From Streptomyces cucumeris (GTDB taxonomy: Bacteria > Actinomycetota > Actinomycetes > Streptomycetales > Streptomycetaceae), in NCBI RefSeq assembly GCF_024295805.1, contig NZ_JANCLX010000012.1, positions 124,001-188,000 on the forward strand: 64,000 bases of DNA. The letters run 5' to 3'. Of this stretch, positions 59,319 to 64,000 are shown piece by piece (position 1 is the stretch's first letter; every line of letters starts with the position of its first letter). The notes under the pieces were generated by a model that saw only the letters and a list, made by a program, of their open reading frames with translations, was not told the DNA's origin and made no database searches. Made by a program: the position numbers and the translations under genes.

Positions 59319-59758
59319 CCGGCCCTTCGGCCATCAGCCGGGACACCGCCGGCACGCGGATTCCCGGGCAGCGAAAATTTCCCGCATCTCACAGGCGTAC
59401 GTTCACCCGGACGGGGAAGACGTGGCGCACGAACCCGAAACCAACGGGCGAACGCGAGACCGTGCGGGCCCCCGACCGCCGGAATCGCACAGCCCACTGC
59501 CGGACGCGATGCCCCCACCGCGTCCGGCAGCCCGCCTGTCCACGGCGGGCGGCACCACAACAGGAGACCTCACGCGGGGCCCCCAAGCGCACGACGACCC
59601 CGCATTCCGCCGCTCCGTATGACGGCCGGGCACCATATGCCCGGCCGTCATACGACACCTACGGGAACGGATCCGCGGTCCGCCGTCCGTGCCACGCCAC
59701 CACCCCGGCATCCGGGGCGGTCACCGCGTCACCTCATCCGGCGGGCCATGGCCTCATG
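59319..59758. other. Gene-free convergent region
   Basis: About 440 bp between two convergent genes. Apart from the long hairpin listed separately I see nothing in it. Confidence 0.45.
59616..59654. terminator. Bidirectional hairpin terminator
   Basis: CGTATGACGGCCGGGCA (59616-59632) pairs exactly over 17 bp with 59638-59654, 5-nt loop. Confidence 0.85.
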
Positions 59759-60493
59759 TCATCCGACCGGACGCGACCGCAGCCCGTCCAGCAGGATGTC
59801 CAGCAGCCGTGCCGACGCCGCGGCCTGGTGCGCCGCGTCCGGCAGCGAAGGCGCCGCCGTGGCGATGACCAGCAGTACGTCCGCGACCGACACATCCGGG
59901 CGCAGCTCGCCCGCGGCCCGCGCCCGCTCCACCAGCTGACCGACGACCTCGAGCAGCGTCGCCGCTCCCGCGTCGTCCGGTCCGTCCTGTGCCACGGGCG
60001 GCTGCTCGACCAGCCGCAGCTCCGGCTGCGCCGGGGAACCCGTGGTGGCTAAGGCGGCCTGCCGCTGCTGCGGCACCCGGATCTCGGTCTCCGCATCGAC
60101 CCCGACCCGCAGCACCTGCGGCGGCAGCAGCCGGCCCGCGCCGGACGCCACCGAGGTGCGCAGGAACCGGGCCAGCGCGGACCACGGCTCGTTCTCCTGC
60201 CCCAGCGCCGAGCGGGCCTGGTCCGTGAGCCGGGCCGTCTCCTCCTCGGCTATCCGGCGCACCAGTACGTCCTTGCTGGGGAACCGCCGGTAGACGGTGC
60301 CCACCCCGACCCGCGCCCGACGCGCCACGTCCTCCATGGGAGCCCCGTACCCCAGCTCCCCGAAGACCTCGCGTGCCGCGCGTAGAACGTGCTCGAGATT
60401 GCGCTGCGCGTCCACGCGCAGCGGAGTGCTCCGGCCCCCATTTCCGTCGGCGGAAGCGACGGCTGCGGACCATGACGAACCCTGAAGGTGCAT
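59759..60493 (-). CDS. TetR-family regulator
   Basis: A 244-residue repressor with N-terminal HTH: NLEHVLRAAREVFGELGYGAPMEDVARRARVGVGTVYRRFPSKDVLVRRI, a textbook TetR helix-turn-helix. The C-terminal ligand-binding part (ARFLRTSVASGAG; LLEVVGQLVERARAAGELRPDVSVADVLLVI) is family-typical. ATG 60493 is preferred because the upstream extension is unrelated. It is divergent from the NADH dehydrogenase gene; regulating that gene is possible but unproven. Confidence 0.88.
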   Translation of the reverse strand: MHLQGSSWSAAVASADGNGGRSTPLRVDAQRNLEHVLRAAREVFGELGYGAPMEDVARRARVGVGTVYRRFPSKDVLVRRIAEEETARLTDQARSALGQENEPWSALARFLRTSVASGAGRLLPPQVLRVGVDAETEIRVPQQRQAALATTGSPAQPELRLVEQPPVAQDGPDDAGAATLLEVVGQLVERARAAGELRPDVSVADVLLVIATAAPSLPDAAHQAAASARLLDILLDGLRSRPVG

Positions 60494-60814
60494 AAGTGAT
60501 CCCCCGGTAATGACGTCTCCCCCCGGAGACTCCCCGCCCAGACTGCCGGGGCAGTCACAACCCCGACGAAGTACGAACATAGTTGAGCCTCGGTCAAGAA
60601 AGAAGGGGGTAGGTCCGGACAGACCGCCCCCCGGTCGGAGCAGCGAACAGCCATTTCCTGCCACTGCGCCCGCTTCCTGCCGCGCGCCCCCTTGCTGACC
60701 TGCGTACCTTTCGTACGCTCAGCCGAATTCCGGCCGTCGCCCGCACCACATCTTCCGGTCACACAATCCGTCGGGGCTGTGGACAAACTGCGGCTGTGCG
60801 TGCCTCATGGGAGG
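60494..60814. other. Divergent upstream region
   Basis: About 320 bp between the TetR gene and ndh. Promoters for both must be here. I cannot assign operators with confidence. Confidence 0.4.
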
Positions 60815-62170
60815 GTGAAGGAACCTGCGCGCATTCTCGTTGTCGGCGGTGGCTACGTCGGGATGTACACCGCGCTGCGCCTCCAGCGGAAGCTGAAGCG
60901 AGAGCTGAGGCAAGGCGACGTACAGGTCATCGTGGTCGACCCCGAGCCGTATATGACCTATCAGCCGTTCCTCCCCGAAGCGGCGGCCGGCTCCATCTCC
61001 CCGCGCCATGTCGTGGTGCCATTGCGGCGCGTCCTCCCCGACTGCAAGGTCGTCATCGGTGAGGCCACCGCGATCCATCACGGCAAGCGCACCGCGACCG
61101 TCAGAACCCTCGCCACCGAGGAGGATGGCACCGGCTCGATCGAGATCCACTACGACGAGCTGATCCTGGCCCCCGGATCCGTCTCCCGCACCCTCCCGGT
61201 CCCCGGCCTCGCCGAGTTCGGCATCGGCTTCAAGACCGTCGAGGAGGCCATCGGCCTGCGCAACCACGTGCTGGAGCAGCTGGACATCGCGTCCTCGACC
61301 CGGGACCCCGACGTCCGCGACGCGGCGCTGACCTTCGTGTTCGTCGGCGGCGGCTACGCGGGCGTCGAGGCGCTCGGCGAGCTGGAGGACATGGCCCGGT
61401 TCGCCGTCCGCTACTACCACAACATCGAGCCCGAGGACCTGAAGTGGATCCTCGTCGAGGCCACCGGACGGATCCTCCCGGAGGTCGGCGAGGAGATGGG
61501 CCAGTACGCCGTGCGCGAGCTGCGCAGCCGCAATATCGACGTACGCCTGGAGACCCGGCTGGACGCGTGCGAGAACCGCGTCGCCGTCCTCAGCGACGGC
61601 TCGCGCTTCCCCACCCGCACCCTGGTGTGGACCGCGGGCGTCAAACCGCATCCCATCCTCGCCTCCACCGATCTGCCGCGGAACATGCGCGGCCGCCTCA
61701 AGTGCACCGCGGCGCTCCAGGTGGACGGGGTGGAGCACGCCTGGGCCGCCGGGGACGCGGCGGCCGTCCCGGACCGCACCGCCGAGGAACCCGGCACCGA
61801 ATGCGCGCCCAACGCGCAGCACGCCGTCCGCCAGGCCAAGGTGCTCGCCGAGAACGTGATCGCCGCGATGCACAGCCGCCCGCTCCAGGACTACGAGCAC
61901 AAGTACGTCGGCTCGGTGGCGTCCCTGGGACTCCACCGAGGTGTCGCGCATGTCTACGGACGGAAGCTGAAGGGCTACCCGGCCTGGTTCATGCACCGCG
62001 CCTACCACCTCAGCCGGGTGCCGACCTTCAACCGCAAGGCCCGCGTCCTGGCCGAGTGGATCCTGTCCGGGCTGTTCAAACGGGAGATCGTCTCGCTCGG
62101 GTCGCTGGAGAACCCGCGCGCCGAGTTCAAACTCGCCGCGGACACCGGCCGCCACCCCGAAGCCAGTTGA
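60815..62170 (+). CDS. ndh: Type II NADH dehydrogenase
   Basis: A 451-residue peripheral membrane flavoenzyme that passes electrons from NADH to menaquinone without pumping protons. ARILVVGGGYVGMYTALRLQ binds FAD and FVFVGGGYAGVEALGEL the NADH. YMTYQPFLPEAAAGSISPRHVVVPLRRVLP, WTAGVKPHPIL and HAWAAGDAAAVPD are family hallmarks; a C-terminal hydrophobic stretch (FMHRAYHLSRVPTFNRKARVLAEWILSGLF) contacts the membrane. The GTG 60815 is the nearest start, but GGGAGG touches it, so an upstream GTG at 60800 is possible. Confidence 0.92.
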   Translation: MKEPARILVVGGGYVGMYTALRLQRKLKRELRQGDVQVIVVDPEPYMTYQPFLPEAAAGSISPRHVVVPLRRVLPDCKVVIGEATAIHHGKRTATVRTLATEEDGTGSIEIHYDELILAPGSVSRTLPVPGLAEFGIGFKTVEEAIGLRNHVLEQLDIASSTRDPDVRDAALTFVFVGGGYAGVEALGELEDMARFAVRYYHNIEPEDLKWILVEATGRILPEVGEEMGQYAVRELRSRNIDVRLETRLDACENRVAVLSDGSRFPTRTLVWTAGVKPHPILASTDLPRNMRGRLKCTAALQVDGVEHAWAAGDAAAVPDRTAEEPGTECAPNAQHAVRQAKVLAENVIAAMHSRPLQDYEHKYVGSVASLGLHRGVAHVYGRKLKGYPAWFMHRAYHLSRVPTFNRKARVLAEWILSGLFKREIVSLGSLENPRAEFKLAADTGRHPEAS

Positions 62171-62404
62171 TCCCCTGGAGCGGATCCGGGAACTCCCCTC
62201 CCACGATCGGCGTCTGACGGATGTCAGTCCGGTCGGCCACACTGGACGTGTGACCATGGGTGGGCTCGTATCTGCAAAGAGTGACAATCGCGAGGATTCG
62301 GAAGTTTGCTGCATCTCCCCGGGGGCCGTCCCCCGTCACCGCACCCATCTCCCCGATCCCGCGCCGGCGCGCTGCTCAGCCACCACCCCGCGAGGTAATC
62401 CGCA

Positions 62405-64000
62405 GTGAACTTCACGCGCTGGAGCGCCCGGCTCCCCCGAACCCAGCGACGCACCGGGTCGCGCGCCGACCGCGCCGCGCGGCGTCCGCAGCCCGCGCCC
62501 ACCCCGGGCGGCGGCTCCGTTCCCGCGGCCCGCGGCGAGCGCGCCGACCCCGCCGGACGTGGCGAACCGGCCCCGGCGGCGGTGACCGCCCCGGAGCCCG
62601 ACGCCCCCGTCGCCGTTCCCACGCTCGACGGGCTGTCCGTCCATGACGTCCTCGGCCAGGTCCCGGCCCTGGTCGCGGTCGTCTACGGCCCCGACCACCG
62701 CATCGCCTACACCAACGACGCCTATGCCGACCTCTTCGGCCGCCGCGTGCCCGGCGCGCCCGCCGGTCAGGCGTTGCCCGAGCTGACGGAGCTGGGGCTG
62801 CTGCCGCTCATGGACCAGGTCCTGCGCAGTGGCAAGCCCCGTACGGTCAAGTCCCGGCGGGTCTCCGCCGCCGAGACCGGTACGGCGCCGGGCTCCGAGC
62901 CGGACGCGGTGGCCCCGGGCGGCGGACGCTCCCGTCACGGCTACTACACCTTCACCTGCTCGCCGATCGAGATGACGCTCCCGGCCACCGCCCAGCCCGC
63001 CCTGGCCGTGGCGGCCGACTCCACCGTTACGACGGAGCCCGGGGTGGCGGCCGAGCCCGGGGTGGCCACGGCCACCGCTCCCGTCCGCGGCGTCCTCGTC
63101 TTCGGCGCGGACGTCACCGACCAGGTGGAGGCCGCCGAGCGGCTGCGCGCCAGCGAGCGGCTCCAGCGCGAGGCCGCCGTCACCCTCCAGCGCAGTCTGC
63201 TGCCCCAGGAGCTGGAGCAGCCCGACGACCTCAGGATCGCCGCCACCTACCAGCCCGGCGGCACCGAAACCGCCGTCGGCGGCGACTGGTACGACGTCAT
63301 CACCCTCGGCGCCGGACGCACCGCGCTCGTCATCGGTGACGTCATGGGCCGCGGAGTGCGGGCCGCCGCCGTGATGGGCCAGCTGCGCACCGCCGTCCGG
63401 GCCTACGCCCGGCTGGACCTGCCCCCGCACGAAGTGCTGCAACTGCTCGACGGGCTGGCCGCCGAGATCGACGCCAACCAGATCGCCACCTGCGTCTACG
63501 CCGTCCACGACCCCAATGAGGGCCGTCTCGTCTACGCCTCCGCGGGCCATCTGCCGATCCTGGTCCGCGACCAGGACGGCACCGTGCGCCGCGCCGCCGA
63601 ACCGACCGGCCCGCCGCTGGGCACCGGAGGCTGGCTGCACACCTCGGGTTCCGTCGCCTTCGGCCCCGGCGCCAGCGCCGTCCTCTATACGGACGGCCTG
63701 GTCGAGCGCCGTGACAAGGACATCTACGACGGGGTCGGCGCGCTCGAGCGGGTCTTCGCGGGGGCCACCGGCTCGCCCCAGGTGATGTGCGACCGCCTGA
63801 TCAGGGCCCTGGGCATCACCGCCGAGCACGACGACGACGTGGCCGTACTGGTCCTCCAGCACCCCGCCCGCACCGGCCATGACGCGGAGCTCTTCCACAA
63901 CGCGGCACTGGAGCTGCTCGGCGGAGTGGAAGCCGCGCCCCGCGCCCGCGCCTTCGCCTCGGGCGTCCTGGCCAGCTGGCGCTTCCCCACCGAACTGCGC
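62405..64000 (+). CDS. PAS/SpoIIE-phosphatase regulator (cut by the window end)
   Basis: At least 532 residues, open at the right edge. A Pro/Arg-rich N-terminus of 80 residues leads to a PAS-like domain (VPALVAVVYGPDHRIAYTNDAYADLFG, near 90-120), then a coiled coil (ERLRASERLQREAAVTLQRSLLP) and a PPM phosphatase (GGTETAVGGDWYDVITLG; LVIGDVMGRGVRAAAVMGQ; YASAGHLPILVR; AVLYTDGLVERRD; EHDDDVAVLVL). The last residues SGVLASWRFPTELR begin an HATPase_c/RsbW-like domain, so the full protein combines phosphatase and anti-sigma kinase modules. GTG 62405 follows GAGG. It probably acts in anti-sigma signalling. Confidence 0.88.
   Translation, partial: MNFTRWSARLPRTQRRTGSRADRAARRPQPAPTPGGGSVPAARGERADPAGRGEPAPAAVTAPEPDAPVAVPTLDGLSVHDVLGQVPALVAVVYGPDHRIAYTNDAYADLFGRRVPGAPAGQALPELTELGLLPLMDQVLRSGKPRTVKSRRVSAAETGTAPGSEPDAVAPGGGRSRHGYYTFTCSPIEMTLPATAQPALAVAADSTVTTEPGVAAEPGVATATAPVRGVLVFGADVTDQVEAAERLRASERLQREAAVTLQRSLLPQELEQPDDLRIAATYQPGGTETAVGGDWYDVITLGAGRTALVIGDVMGRGVRAAAVMGQLRTAVRAYARLDLPPHEVLQLLDGLAAEIDANQIATCVYAVHDPNEGRLVYASAGHLPILVRDQDGTVRRAAEPTGPPLGTGGWLHTSGSVAFGPGASAVLYTDGLVERRDKDIYDGVGALERVFAGATGSPQVMCDRLIRALGITAEHDDDVAVLVLQHPARTGHDAELFHNAALELLGGVEAAPRARAFASGVLASWRFPTELR

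Noticed and set aside
1..64000. CRISPR array, rRNA genes or intact insertion sequences
   Set aside because: No regularly spaced identical repeats, rRNA-like stretches or transposase genes are seen anywhere in the window.

Overview
The window is high-GC actinobacterial DNA, almost certainly a Streptomyces chromosome. The evidence is very strong third-position GC, many GTG starts, SpoIIE-type phosphatases, an AfsR/SARP-type regulator, an NsdA-like regulator, a c-di-AMP (ydaO-type) leader in front of a cell-wall hydrolase, and many DUF families typical of streptomycetes. Three kinds of territory alternate.

(1) Positions 1 to about 16974 are the right part of an integrated element whose left end lies outside the window. 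It carries a tyrosine integrase next to a 3' fragment of tRNA-Lys(UUU), a divergent xis-like/repressor control region with three matching palindromes, a primase/ATPase replication protein with an iteron-like candidate origin, a string of overlapping small genes including an SpdB/DUF2637-like membrane protein and two DUF6907-like proteins, and at the far left an HNH nuclease, a P-loop protein and a terminase-small-subunit-like protein. This looks like an actinomycete integrative element (AICE) mixed with a phage-like packaging end. No FtsK/TraB translocase is visible, so whether the element is conjugative or a phage satellite cannot be decided from the window.

(2) Positions 16978-26673 are ordinary chromosome: the orphaned tRNA terminator, a secreted beta-helix protein, a tandem trio of secreted cysteine-repeat proteins, a DUF6227-like protein, a membrane SpoIIE-type phosphatase, a riboswitch-controlled M23 peptidase and an aldo/keto reductase.

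(3) Positions 26885-42975 are a 16-kb, lower-GC defence island of ten genes in three tightly overlapping transcription units. The leftward unit encodes a NERD-nuclease/SF1 helicase, a DrmA-like helicase, a DrmB-like DUF1998 protein and another SF1 ATPase. The rightward unit encodes a remarkable fusion of a primary-type sigma-70 factor, an XRE HTH and a GHKL ATPase, then two proteins of unknown function (one DUF6339-like). The last leftward unit encodes Vsr, a cytosine-methyltransferase homologue whose catalytic Cys is replaced by Arg, and an intact cytosine methyltransferase. Methylation, DrmAB-like helicase function and a dedicated transcription or signalling module point to a DISARM-related anti-phage system of unusual composition. 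This is the best candidate for an undescribed system here.

(4) Positions 43144-64000 are again chromosome: a lipoprotein L,D-transpeptidase, an ECF sigma factor with its membrane partner, PrsW-like protease, TrmB, a degenerate repeat region, LhgO, an NsdA-like regulator, an asparagine-synthetase-like protein resembling lasso-peptide cyclases, an AfsR-like regulator, a TetR regulator, type II NADH dehydrogenase, and a PAS/SpoIIE phosphatase cut by the window end. Many gene ends are marked by strong perfect hairpins.
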